Positions 50,907-59,402 of a DNA stretch of 64,000 nucleotides are shown one piece after another. The notes beneath the pieces are model-generated. The model searched no databases and had not been told where the DNA came from. It was given only the letters and a program-made list of their open reading frames with translations. The stretch covers positions 44,935-108,934 of the forward strand of contig NZ_JARESG010000015.1 in NCBI RefSeq assembly GCF_029076445.1, written 5' to 3'. Position numbers and translations under genes: made by a program. The stretch comes from Pseudarthrobacter naphthalenicus (GTDB lineage: Bacteria; Actinomycetota; Actinomycetes; Actinomycetales; Micrococcaceae). Numbering within the stretch: position 1 is the stretch's first letter; each line of letters starts with the position of its first letter.

Positions 50907-52490
50907 ATGGACGCCATCATGCACACAGATGTGCTGGTCATTGGCGCCGGGCCGATCGGCCTTGCTATGGCAAACCTGCTGGCGGACCAGGACGTGGAAG
51001 TCATGCTGGTGGAACGCCACGGCGGCACCAGCGACGAGCCCCGGGCCATCAGCGTCACCGACGAAACCCTGCGTGTCATGCAGCAGATCGGCGTCATGGA
51101 CGATTTGGCGCCGGAAATGCTCATGGACACGGGGGCTCGCTATTTCGGCCGCAGGGAACAGCTCCTCGCCGAGGTCCACCCCGCCAGTCCCCGTCTGGGC
51201 CAGCCGGGGAAATCCCAGTTTGACCAGCCGGTCATGGAAAAACTCCTGCTGGACGCTGCACAAAGCCGTCCGCTCATCGATGTCCGCTTCAACACAGAGG
51301 CCTTCCGGATCACCGATGCTCCCGGACATGTGGACACCGTATTGATCGACGACGGAGGCAGGCGCACCGTCCGCTCGAAATGGGTGGTGGCCTGCGACGG
51401 TGGCCGGAGTCCTGTCCGCTCCCAGCTGGGCCTGCCCATGGAAGGCTCAACCCAGGTGCAGAAGTGGATCGTGGTGGACATCGTCAACAGCCCGGGAGAA
51501 CCGGAGCACTTCTCCGAATTCCACTGCAACGGGAAGCGTCCCGTTGTGGTGGTCCCCGGCGTTAAAGGCCGGCGCCGGTACGAGTTCATGCTCTTGCCCG
51601 GCGAGGATGCCGCGCAGGTCACAGCACCGGAGAGCATCATCAGGCTCATCCAGCCGTTCCAGCGCATTGTCCCCCAAGACATCCGCCGGGCCGCAGTCTA
51701 TGTGGCTCACCAGCGGGTTGCCCTGAGCTACCGTGTGGGTCATGTGCTCCTTGCTGGCGATGCAGCGCACATGATGCCGCCGTTTGCAGGCCAGGCCTTG
51801 AACGCCGGAATCCGCGACGCCGCCAACCTGGCGTGGAAAGTGGCGGCGCACGTAAAGGGCGCGGGAACCAAATCCCTGGTGGACACGTACCAGACAGAAC
51901 GCCGCCCGCACGCCGTGGACATGGTCCGCCTCTCCCACCGGATCGGCAAAGTGGTGATGAATACCAATCCGGCGCTCACCGCACTCCGCGATGCCGCCAT
52001 CAACGCCCTGGGCGTAGTGCCGGCAGCCAAGGGGTGGCTTGCGGGGATGAAGTTCCTCAAACAGCCGCACTTTACCGATGGCTGCGTAGTACTTGCCGGA
52101 CCGGACGTACCCAAAGCCGCAGCAGCCCTCATTGGCCGGTCTCTGTCCCAGCCGCAGGTGAACCCCGGCGATGCCGGGCCCACCGGCAACGTGCCGTTGG
52201 ACACTGTGTTGGGCACCGGTTGGGCGCTGCTGAGTTTCCCGGCCGAAGCGGGGAATTCCAGAATGGAGATACAGCAGCTGGGAGCCGGTTCGGACGCGCC
52301 CGTGCGGGTCAACGATGCCACAGGGGCATTCACCGCCCTGATGGGCTCGGGCATCACCCTGGCGGTAAGGCCGGACCGTTACGTGGCCGCAGCAGCAATG
52401 CCGGGCCGCGTGGAGGCCGTGCTGAAGTCGCTGGAACGCTATGTACCGGATCTTTCTGCCCGTGCAGGTGTCCAGGTTCCCCGGCACTAA
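50907..52490 (+). CDS. FAD-dependent aromatic hydroxylase (MhpA/PheA-like)
   Basis: A 527-residue group A flavin monooxygenase: FAD loop DVLVIGAGPIGLAMANLLADQ (residues 7-27), the DG motif VVACDGGRSPVRSQLGLP and the GD motif VLLAGDAAHMMPPFAGQALNAGIRDAANLAWK, followed by a thioredoxin-like C-terminal region as in MhpA and phenol hydroxylases. It likely ortho-hydroxylates a phenolic acid or hydroquinone-type compound. It starts one base after the FAH stop codon, so the pair forms an operon ending at the 52511 terminator. Confidence 0.88.
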   Translation: MDAIMHTDVLVIGAGPIGLAMANLLADQDVEVMLVERHGGTSDEPRAISVTDETLRVMQQIGVMDDLAPEMLMDTGARYFGRREQLLAEVHPASPRLGQPGKSQFDQPVMEKLLLDAAQSRPLIDVRFNTEAFRITDAPGHVDTVLIDDGGRRTVRSKWVVACDGGRSPVRSQLGLPMEGSTQVQKWIVVDIVNSPGEPEHFSEFHCNGKRPVVVVPGVKGRRRYEFMLLPGEDAAQVTAPESIIRLIQPFQRIVPQDIRRAAVYVAHQRVALSYRVGHVLLAGDAAHMMPPFAGQALNAGIRDAANLAWKVAAHVKGAGTKSLVDTYQTERRPHAVDMVRLSHRIGKVVMNTNPALTALRDAAINALGVVPAAKGWLAGMKFLKQPHFTDGCVVLAGPDVPKAAAALIGRSLSQPQVNPGDAGPTGNVPLDTVLGTGWALLSFPAEAGNSRMEIQQLGAGSDAPVRVNDATGAFTALMGSGITLAVRPDRYVAAAAMPGRVEAVLKSLERYVPDLSARAGVQVPRH

Positions 52491-52510
52491 ACCAAAATTC
52501 CCGAAGAGGG

Positions 52511-52549
52511 AGGAGCATGGCGGCCACACCGGCTGCCATGCTCCTTTTG
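52511..52549 (+). terminator. Intrinsic terminator of the FAH-hydroxylase operon
   Basis: 15-bp stem with one mismatch (AGGAGCATGG start, 52511-52525 / 52531-52545), 5-nt loop, followed by TTTTGC. Confidence 0.85.
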
Positions 52550-52611
52550 CTTATCTCCCTGAAGGCCGTACGTTCACTGGAGACTCAAACCGATTTTTTC
52601 CGGCGACAGAA

Positions 52612-52649
52612 GAAGGCCCCAGTCCGGATGTCTCCGGACTGGGGCCTTC
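52612..52649. terminator. Second, bidirectional hairpin
   Basis: Perfect 17-bp stem (52612-52628 / 52633-52649; arm GAAGGCCCCAGTCCGGA), 4-nt loop, between the rightward hydroxylase and leftward reductase-regulator fusion. Confidence 0.8.
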
Positions 52650-52667
52650 ATGTCAGGCGCGAACCGG

Positions 52668-53819
52668 TTACACCATTCCTCCATGACGGGCGATGACGTC
52701 GCTGGCGAGTTCCTTGCCAAATTCTGTGTGCAGGCGCAGGGCTTCCGCTGCCCGTGCGTAGTCATGGTCCTTCAGCGCCGCCGTGAGCTCCACGATGTGG
52801 CTGTGGTCCATCTTCCGGGCCCACTCTTCGCTGTTGAGGGCCTCGCGCCACACCGTACCGATTCCCAGGCGTCGGAAAGCGTCCGTGAGCTGGGCCGAGC
52901 CCGCCACGCTCACCAGGCGGTTGTGGTACTTCGCGTTGGTTTTGAGGAACGTGTCAAGCGCCTCCTTGCCGCCCTGGCGCAGCAGTGCCAGCTCATCGGT
53001 GAGGTGACTGAGTTCCGCGATGTCCTCGTCCGAGAACTTGTCGAAATGGCTGGCCAGGACGCCCAGTTCAATGGTGAGGCGGCCGTCGTAGACACTGTCC
53101 GTGAGCTGGCGGGTGATGGGCGCCGGCAGGAATTCGCCCCGGTCCCCCCGGGTGACCAGTGACTCGGCCGTCAACTTCACGAGGGCATTGTGGACGTTTT
53201 GGGGATCGGACTTGGCCTGGGCCGCGATCTCCACCGGATCCAGCGCCTGGTTCAGCGGGGTGCGGCGGCCCAGGACCCAGTCGCGCACGGCGTCGTAGGC
53301 CGCGAGCTCCTTGACCCGTTCCAGCCGGCCGAAGGCGCCGCGGAAGTACGCCAATGGCTCCCCCGCAGTGGCCTTGGCGTCCGTGACCTCGCCGAGGAAC
53401 ACGGTGTGCGTGCCGCCGGTGGGCGTTTCCGCGACCCGGCAGACGATGGTGGCGAGCGCGCCGTCCAGCATGGGAACACCCTCCGCGGACAGGGTGACCG
53501 AGACGCCGTCGAACTTGTCTCCGCCCTTGCGGCCGAACTTCATGGCAAGATCGCTCTGGTCCTCGGCCAGGATGTTGATGCCGAACACTCCGGCCTTCAG
53601 CACGGCGTCGTGCGTGGAGCTGGAGCGGTTGAGGCAGGCGAGCATCATGGGCGGCTCCATGGACAGCGAGGACACGGCAGATGCGGTGGTGCCGTAGAGT
53701 TCGCCGTCAACAACCGTAGTGATCACGGTGACGCCGCTGGCGAAGTGGCCCACGACGTGGCGGAAAGCAGCGGGATCGACGGTGATCTCCGCGGTGGATA
53801 CAACCTGTTCTGTGTTCAT
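52668..53819 (-). CDS. Flavin reductase fused to a GntR/FCD regulator-like module
   Basis: A 383-residue fusion. Residues 15-165 are an HpaC-like flavin reductase (FRHVVGHFASGVTVITTV, GTTASAVSSLSMEPPMMLACL, FGINILAEDQ), the electron donor for HpaB-type monooxygenases. Residues 170-235 are a wHTH-like unit (PVEIAAQAKSDPQNVHNALVK, GDRGEFLPAPI) that lacks the usual recognition arginines. Residues 245-375 are an FCD ligand domain with H299, H339 and H364, but Asn295 where the metal-binding Asp is normal. Most likely the module senses substrate and gates flavin reduction, as the MarR-like tail of Acinetobacter C1-HPAH does. AGGAGG precedes the ATG. Last gene of the HpaB operon. Confidence 0.85.
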   Translation of the reverse strand: MNTEQVVSTAEITVDPAAFRHVVGHFASGVTVITTVVDGELYGTTASAVSSLSMEPPMMLACLNRSSSTHDAVLKAGVFGINILAEDQSDLAMKFGRKGGDKFDGVSVTLSAEGVPMLDGALATIVCRVAETPTGGTHTVFLGEVTDAKATAGEPLAYFRGAFGRLERVKELAAYDAVRDWVLGRRTPLNQALDPVEIAAQAKSDPQNVHNALVKLTAESLVTRGDRGEFLPAPITRQLTDSVYDGRLTIELGVLASHFDKFSDEDIAELSHLTDELALLRQGGKEALDTFLKTNAKYHNRLVSVAGSAQLTDAFRRLGIGTVWREALNSEEWARKMDHSHIVELTAALKDHDYARAAEALRLHTEFGKELASDVIARHGGMV

Positions 53820-53835
53820 TTCATCCTCCTGGGAT

Positions 53836-55269
53836 TTAGTGCTGAAGGTTGGGTGTGAAGAGTTTGATGAGGGGCGTCAGGCTGTCCAGCTCCTCTAAGC
53901 GCTGGATGAGCCGGACCGCTTCCTCGGCGTTCCTGCGTGAGGTCCTGCCGCCGAACTCGGCGTTGGCGAAGTACTTGTCCAGGATCTCCGCCTCGCTCAT
54001 GGGGCTGGCGTAGATGTCCCCCCTGGGCACATCCGTCCGGGTCCTGAGCACGGAACCGTCCCGGAGCCGCAGCTCCACTTCCGCGGTGAGCGATTCCGTC
54101 GGCGGTAGCGAATCAACGAGCCGGATCTTGTCCAGCAGCCGCTGCAGCCGCGGATCCTGCATGTGCTCCAACGTAAGGTGTTCCGGCCGCACCGTCCTAT
54201 ACATCAGGGCGGTGGCGGCCGTGAACCGGATGCTGAACGCGCCCGACACCTCCGGACATTCCCCGATGACGAACGGCTGGCCCACGAAACCTTTCAGAGT
54301 CCGCGGTGTCACGTGGATGAGGATCTCCTCGATCTCGTCCTCGTTCAGCCTGTTCTCCGTGGCCAGCCGCACGCAAGCATCCAGTGAGGGGTGGCTGGCC
54401 CGGCAGGAAGCCCACGGCTTGATGACACAGTCTGCATAGAAGGCCTGGCCGAGCCGGCGGGTCACTTTCTCCGGCGCCGGTGAGGAGCAGTACATGTCCA
54501 GGAATCCGTGGCGGCCCGAGATGGCATCCTCCGGACCCGTGAACCCGGCGGACGCCAGCTCCGCCGATACAACGGAGTTGCGGGCGGCGAAGGCGATGGG
54601 CAGCTTAAACGCGAGGGTTTGATCGAAGATGTTAGCCACGGTTCCGGACAACTGGTTCACTGCGATTCCCAGCGCATTCCGGACCTGGCCAGCGTCCAGC
54701 CCCATCAGTTTGGCGGCCACGGCGGTGCCGCCGAGGCCGTTGACGGTGCCCGTATTGTCCTGGCCGCTATAGACGTCGAAGCCCGACGCCGCGGCCAGGC
54801 GCGAGGTGAGGTCGTCCCCCACAATCAGTGCCGTCAGCAGGTCCCGGCCAGAAGACCGCTGCTGCTCCGCGACGGCGAGCGCCACCGGAACGGTGGTCCC
54901 GCTGATATGGGCGGCGGACTGCGTGTGGTCCTCATATTCCGCGCCGATCGGCTCGAAGTCGTAGGACCGCATCATCACCGCATTGACCATGGCTGCGTTG
55001 TGGGCCGGCAGGCGGACACCGTGGACCAGCACGCTCGCTTCCTGGGCACCACCCCACCGGCGGGCAAGGTCCAGGACGGAGCGGTTGCCCTGGGCGCGGT
55101 GGCCTGCGGCGATGTTGCCCAGCGAGTCGATGATCCGGGTTTTGGCGCGGTCTACCGTGCCGGCGTCGAAGGCCTCGAAGCCGGTATCCGCGACATGCCG
55201 GGAGACGGTGCCTGTCATATTTTCCACACTGGCTTCGAGGGCGGCGGCCTCCGCTGTCTGCGCCGTCAT
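53836..55269 (-). CDS. MmgE/PrpD family protein
   Basis: A 477-residue MmgE/PrpD-fold protein: RAKTRIIDSLGNIAAGHRAQG, PAHNAAMVNAVMMRSYDFEP, EDHTQSAAHISGTTVPVALAV, NGLGGTAVAAKLMGLDAGQ and KPWASCRASHPSLDA match the family in order. Known members are 2-methylcitrate dehydratase, cis-aconitate decarboxylase and iminodisuccinate epimerase; this one probably dehydrates or isomerises a small carboxylate made by the neighbouring pathway. It lies seven bases after the HpaB stop and 16 before the reductase fusion, so all three are one operon. Confidence 0.9.
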   Translation of the reverse strand: MTAQTAEAAALEASVENMTGTVSRHVADTGFEAFDAGTVDRAKTRIIDSLGNIAAGHRAQGNRSVLDLARRWGGAQEASVLVHGVRLPAHNAAMVNAVMMRSYDFEPIGAEYEDHTQSAAHISGTTVPVALAVAEQQRSSGRDLLTALIVGDDLTSRLAAASGFDVYSGQDNTGTVNGLGGTAVAAKLMGLDAGQVRNALGIAVNQLSGTVANIFDQTLAFKLPIAFAARNSVVSAELASAGFTGPEDAISGRHGFLDMYCSSPAPEKVTRRLGQAFYADCVIKPWASCRASHPSLDACVRLATENRLNEDEIEEILIHVTPRTLKGFVGQPFVIGECPEVSGAFSIRFTAATALMYRTVRPEHLTLEHMQDPRLQRLLDKIRLVDSLPPTESLTAEVELRLRDGSVLRTRTDVPRGDIYASPMSEAEILDKYFANAEFGGRTSRRNAEEAVRLIQRLEELDSLTPLIKLFTPNLQH

Positions 55270-55276
55270 GGCAGAA

Positions 55277-56818
55277 CTAAACCCTTGCCTCAACAGCGAC
55301 ACGGTCTTTGGCGGAGGTGGCAGATCCGCCGTCCGGCTGTGCTGCACCGTTGGACGCAGCGGCCCGCGCCGCGACGCGCGGCCCGTCGATTTCCTCGAAC
55401 ATCGCTTTGTAGGCGCCGGTCTCCCCGGCGGCCTGGGCTTTGCGGTGGTCCAGGGCGCGGGCGCGGCCGATGCTGCCGAGGTAGAAGCGTTCGTAAAGCT
55501 CGATCCGGCTGCCCAATGCCGAGCCCGCAAAGTCCCAGGCGGTGCGCATAATGCGGGCGCGTTCCTGGGCGCTGATGCCGTTGGCGCCGGGCAGGTACTT
55601 CTTCAGCAACGGGCCCAGTCGCGGATCGTTGAAGGCGCCGCCCGTGGGGGTGGCCAACAGGTTGTGCGAGCCCATGGACTTGATGATTTCGTTGATGCGG
55701 ATCATCCAGCCGGGCATGATGGCGCGCAGTGCGCTGATGTCGTCGTGGCAGAAAAACGCCCCGTCACCCCAGTCCGAGGCCCGCATTTCCGCGGAGTGGA
55801 TGGCAGCCCGGGTGAGGCGCAGGTAGGTGTAGATCTCGCCGAGCATCGCACCGACGTCGGGCTTGTTCTCAGTGCCGGTCACCTTGGCGATCTGCGTGCA
55901 GAGATCGTAGGCGAACTCCAGCTTCACGGCCGCGCGGATGGCAGTCTGCTGCTGGGTGTTGCCGGAGGCAGTGCCGGCGTTGATGGCGTTGTAGACGTCC
56001 AGGTTGCCGTCGATGAACACTCGGTCCCACGGCACCAGCACGTCGTCGAAAATAATGACCGCGTCCTGCTCGTCAAAGCGCGCTGAAAACGGTTTGTCCG
56101 CAACGTCGGCGTCCACACCGTAGTGGTCCCGGCAGACGGCCACGACGCCGGGAGTGGACACCGGAATGGCGAAGGATATGGCGTATTCTTCGAAGCCCTT
56201 CTGGATGGGCACCGCGGGGTAGACGTAGAGCTCGTCCGCGATGGGGCCGAGGGTGGCCAGCATCTTGGCGCCCTTGACGATCAGGCCCTGCTCCGTCCGC
56301 TCGACCACCCGGAGGGTGAGTTCCTCGTTCATGCCCTGCAACTCGCCGACGCTCTTGTCGATTGCGGCGTGCACGATGGTGTGGGTCAACGCGAGGTCCT
56401 TTTCGACCACTTCCCGGTGGTAAGCCGCCAGTCGCTGGTGGTACACGGGATCTCCGGAGCGGTCGAAAATGTCCTGACGGGAGACATGGCCGGCCAGGAC
56501 CACGTTGACGTAGTCCGGCGTGCGGCCCAGCATGCCGTTGGAGTAGCGGGCCAGCCGGTCGAAGGCGCGGTGACGCCGGGCAATGTCCTCGGCATTGCGC
56601 GGCAGCGAGAGGCTGACGTTCATGGACTCGCCCGTCTCCGGGTGGGTGGTCAGGCAGTCCGCCGCGTACTTGTGCTGGTAGTCGAAGTAGCCCGCCATAC
56701 CTTCGACCGACCCCTTGAAGGCAGGGTGCTCGAGAACGGAGATCCTTTCCGAGCCCAGCCAGACTTCGCGGCCATCATCGAGGCCCTGCTTGTACTCTGC
56801 TCCGGTGCGTGCAGTCAC
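55277..56818 (-). CDS. HpaB family flavin-dependent phenol/4-hydroxyphenylacetate 3-hydroxylase
   Basis: A 513-residue acyl-CoA-dehydrogenase-fold oxygenase of the HpaB/TftD/PheA1 type: TGAEYKQGLDDGREVWLGSE, AFKGSVEGMAGYFDYQH, GMLGRTPDYVNVVLAG, TPGVVAVCRDHY, IIFDDVLVPWDRVFI and GALLKKYLPGANG-like blocks (LGPLLKKYLPG). It uses free reduced FAD from a separate reductase, supplied by the fusion protein two genes downstream. Substrates in the family are 4-hydroxyphenylacetate, phenol or chlorophenols. The GTG start is behind AAGGAG. Confidence 0.92.
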   Translation of the reverse strand: MTARTGAEYKQGLDDGREVWLGSERISVLEHPAFKGSVEGMAGYFDYQHKYAADCLTTHPETGESMNVSLSLPRNAEDIARRHRAFDRLARYSNGMLGRTPDYVNVVLAGHVSRQDIFDRSGDPVYHQRLAAYHREVVEKDLALTHTIVHAAIDKSVGELQGMNEELTLRVVERTEQGLIVKGAKMLATLGPIADELYVYPAVPIQKGFEEYAISFAIPVSTPGVVAVCRDHYGVDADVADKPFSARFDEQDAVIIFDDVLVPWDRVFIDGNLDVYNAINAGTASGNTQQQTAIRAAVKLEFAYDLCTQIAKVTGTENKPDVGAMLGEIYTYLRLTRAAIHSAEMRASDWGDGAFFCHDDISALRAIMPGWMIRINEIIKSMGSHNLLATPTGGAFNDPRLGPLLKKYLPGANGISAQERARIMRTAWDFAGSALGSRIELYERFYLGSIGRARALDHRKAQAAGETGAYKAMFEEIDGPRVAARAAASNGAAQPDGGSATSAKDRVAVEARV

Positions 56819-56885
56819 TTTGAACTCCTTCTTGGCGGGCACCGGTCCTGGTGCCCCCGGGAAACTCTCACAACATTGTGAGATG

Positions 56886-56923
56886 AAAATGCATTCTTTG
56901 AAAGATTTTATATAAAAATGCAG
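56886..56923 (-). promoter_or_regulatory. AT-rich promoter/operator region of the HpaB operon
   Basis: Two AAAATGCA elements (56886-56893, 56915-56922) flank TTTTATATAAA in a stretch of unusually low GC, about 70-100 bases before the HpaB start. They share the ATGCA core with other island promoters. Confidence 0.45.
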
Positions 56924-56965
56924 AGGTTGGCAATGGCCATGATGACCCACCGTCCGCCCCTACCA

Positions 56966-58051
56966 TCAGAACGACGTAATGACGCTGCGGGCGATCGCGC
57001 CCGACTCCTGCAGCCGGTAGGCGTCGTTGATGCCCTCGAGCGGGATTTCCTGCGCCACCAGGTCGTCCAGGTTCAGCCTGCCCTGCAGGTAGAGCTCGGC
57101 GTACATAGGGATGTCCCGGCGGATGTTGCTCGACCCCATATAGACACCTTGGATGCGGCGCTGCGACGCAATGAGGGAGCGCAGTACATCCACCTCCAGG
57201 GGCGCGCCCTGGGGTATGCCGATGAGGTAGGCGCCGCCGCCAACCCTGGTCATCTCGATGGCCTGGGTTTGGGTCATCCCGAGCCCGATGGCCTCGAAGG
57301 AGTGATGCACACCGCGCCCGCTGATCTCCCGAACCCTGATCACCGCGTCATCCTCGGCGGAGTTCACCACATGGGTGGCGCCGAAGCGGGCCGCCAGTTC
57401 CAGCTTGGCTGGATGCACGTCGATGCCGATGATCGTGGTGGCCCCGGCAATCCGGGCCCCGGACAGAATATTAAGGCCTATGCCGCCCAACCCGATCACG
57501 GCAACAGTGTCGCCGGGCTGGACCTTGGCCGTGTTGAGCGCCGCCCCCACGCCAGTGATGGCCGCGCAGCTGAGCACGGCCGCCTGCGGGAAGGGGAGCT
57601 CCTTCGGGATCCGCACCAGAGAATTGGCGTGGCAGATGGTGTACTCGGCAAAGGCCGCGACCCCGAAGGCGTGCACATCACCGCTGCTTCGGCTCAGCTT
57701 GGACCCGGCGGCGCGCGGCCGGGACACTTCGCCAGGGCTGACGCAACGGTAGCTGTGGCCGGCCAGGCATTCCTCGCAGTGCCCGCAGAACTTCACTTCG
57801 GAGCCGACCACATGGTCCCCGACAGCAAGGTCCCGGACATCAGGTCCGACGGCGGCCACGACACCGGCCATTTCATGCCCGACAACCATGGGCAGCGGGC
57901 GCCCGCGGTCTATCGAGGCAACCAGCAGATCCGAGTGGCACAGCCCGGCAGCCTTGACTTCCACCAAGACCTCGCGGCCCACCGGTTCACCAATACTGAT
58001 CTCTTCCACATTGAAACGGCCATTGATTTCGTTGATGACTGCAGCTTTCAT
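56966..58051 (-). CDS. Zinc-dependent alcohol dehydrogenase (MDR), copy 1
   Basis: A 361-residue zinc MDR enzyme: AAGLCHSDLLVASID and GHEMAGVVAAVGP (catalytic zinc), CGHCEECLAGHSYRC (structural zinc), NAD loop VAVIGLGGIGLNIL, followed by DVHPAKLELAARFGA, a pattern for NAD specificity (Asp). The end, SGAIARSVITSF, is shared with copy 2 (58213). The pair are diverging paralogues. Upstream of the HpaB operon on the same strand but separated by 147 AT-rich bases. Confidence 0.9.
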   Translation of the reverse strand: MKAAVINEINGRFNVEEISIGEPVGREVLVEVKAAGLCHSDLLVASIDRGRPLPMVVGHEMAGVVAAVGPDVRDLAVGDHVVGSEVKFCGHCEECLAGHSYRCVSPGEVSRPRAAGSKLSRSSGDVHAFGVAAFAEYTICHANSLVRIPKELPFPQAAVLSCAAITGVGAALNTAKVQPGDTVAVIGLGGIGLNILSGARIAGATTIIGIDVHPAKLELAARFGATHVVNSAEDDAVIRVREISGRGVHHSFEAIGLGMTQTQAIEMTRVGGGAYLIGIPQGAPLEVDVLRSLIASQRRIQGVYMGSSNIRRDIPMYAELYLQGRLNLDDLVAQEIPLEGINDAYRLQESGAIARSVITSF

Positions 58052-58212
58052 CCTGGGACTCCCTTGTCTGGCGGGTGAGCGTGAGTGGCCGCGCCGAAAA
58101 TAATCGATAATTTATAGATTTTGCACTTCCCGTAACACTATATTTACATTTGTGGGCCGCGTCACGTCCATGCCGGCAAGTCCGGCTCACCCAGCGAGGG
58201 GAACCACCAGGA

Positions 58213-59304
58213 ATGAAAGCAGCAGTACTCGACGGTGTGGGTCAGCCGTTCCAGGTCCAGGACATCGGCATCGCCGATCCGACCGACCGTGAGGTGCTCA
58301 TCGACGTCCGCGCCAGCGGCCTGTGCCACAGCGACATGCACGTGGCTGAAACCAACGTGGGCTTCCCCATGCCCGCCGTGCTGGGCCACGAGGTCGCCGG
58401 TGTGGTGGCCGAAGTGGGCCCGGACGTGACGGAGTTCCGCGTGGGCGATCATGTGGTGTCATCGCCGATCCACAGCTGCGGCCACTGCCGCGGATGCCTG
58501 ACCGGCCGCCCCTACCAGTGCCGCCACCCGCAGGAAACCCAGCGGATAGCGGGCCAGCGCCCGCGGCTGAGCCGCAACGGCGAGGCACTGACTCAGTTCA
58601 TCGGTGTCGGTGGTTTCGCCGAGCAGGTACTCGTCCACGAGAACACGGTGGTCTCCGTCAGCAAGGACATCCCCTTTGACCGCGCCGCACTCCTGGGCTG
58701 CGGTGTAGTGACAGGAGCCGGGGCAGCCATCAACTCGGCACGCATCCGCCCGGGAGACACTATTGCCGTCATCGGTTGCGGTGGAGTGGGACTCAACGTC
58801 ATCCAGGGCGCCGCCCTGGCCGGGGCGCGCAGAATCGTCGCCATCGATCTTCAGCCGGACAAGCTTGACCTCGCCAAAGTGTTCGGCGCAACAGACATCG
58901 TCAACGCCGCGGACGGGAATTCCGTGCAGGCAGTCAAGGACCTCACCGGCGGTGGCGTCACCTGTTCCTTCGAGGTGATCGGCCTGAAGCAGACCGCAAT
59001 GGACGCCGTCGCCATGCTGGAGATTGGCGGCACAGCGTTCCTGATCGGTGTCCAAAAACCGCAGACCCGTCTGGAGGTGACCCCGTTCGGCGACCTGATG
59101 GGTAAGCAGAAGGGGATCCGGGGCGTGGCCATGGGTTCCACCAACCTGAAGATCGACATCCCGATGTACGCGGAGCTGTACCTGCAGGGCCGCTTCAAGC
59201 TGGATGAGCTGGTCTCCCGGCACATCTCGTTGGACCAGATCAATGAAGGCTATGACCTGCTGCGCGGCGGATCGGTGGCCCGCTCGGTGATCACCAGCTT
59301 CTAA
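58213..59304 (+). CDS. Zinc-dependent alcohol dehydrogenase (MDR), copy 2
   Basis: A 363-residue paralogue of the divergent gene at 56966-58051: both open with MKAAV and a similar N-terminal frame, share GLCHSD, GHEVAGVVAEVGPDV, the structural-zinc CGHCRGCLTGRPYQC, VAVIGCGGVGLNVI, AIDLQPDKLDLAKVFGA and the final ARSVITSF. One could oxidise an alcohol to the ketone the Baeyer-Villiger enzyme uses and the other could act at a different redox step (inference). AGGA lies before ATG 58213. Ends in an intrinsic terminator. Confidence 0.9.
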   Translation: MKAAVLDGVGQPFQVQDIGIADPTDREVLIDVRASGLCHSDMHVAETNVGFPMPAVLGHEVAGVVAEVGPDVTEFRVGDHVVSSPIHSCGHCRGCLTGRPYQCRHPQETQRIAGQRPRLSRNGEALTQFIGVGGFAEQVLVHENTVVSVSKDIPFDRAALLGCGVVTGAGAAINSARIRPGDTIAVIGCGGVGLNVIQGAALAGARRIVAIDLQPDKLDLAKVFGATDIVNAADGNSVQAVKDLTGGGVTCSFEVIGLKQTAMDAVAMLEIGGTAFLIGVQKPQTRLEVTPFGDLMGKQKGIRGVAMGSTNLKIDIPMYAELYLQGRFKLDELVSRHISLDQINEGYDLLRGGSVARSVITSF

Positions 59305-59327
59305 GGTCGGTCAAAGTCCGTTAAACG

Positions 59328-59367
59328 CCAGTGGAGCCGGCCCTTGGACGGCTCCACTGGTTTCTTT
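59328..59367 (+). terminator. Intrinsic terminator of dehydrogenase copy 2
   Basis: Perfect 12-bp stem CCAGTGGAGCCG (59328-59339 / 59349-59360) with 9-nt loop, then TTTCTTT. Confidence 0.85.
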
Positions 59368-59402
59368 CGTTCAAATCGTGTCCCGCGGTGGCAGCGGCGG
59401 AC

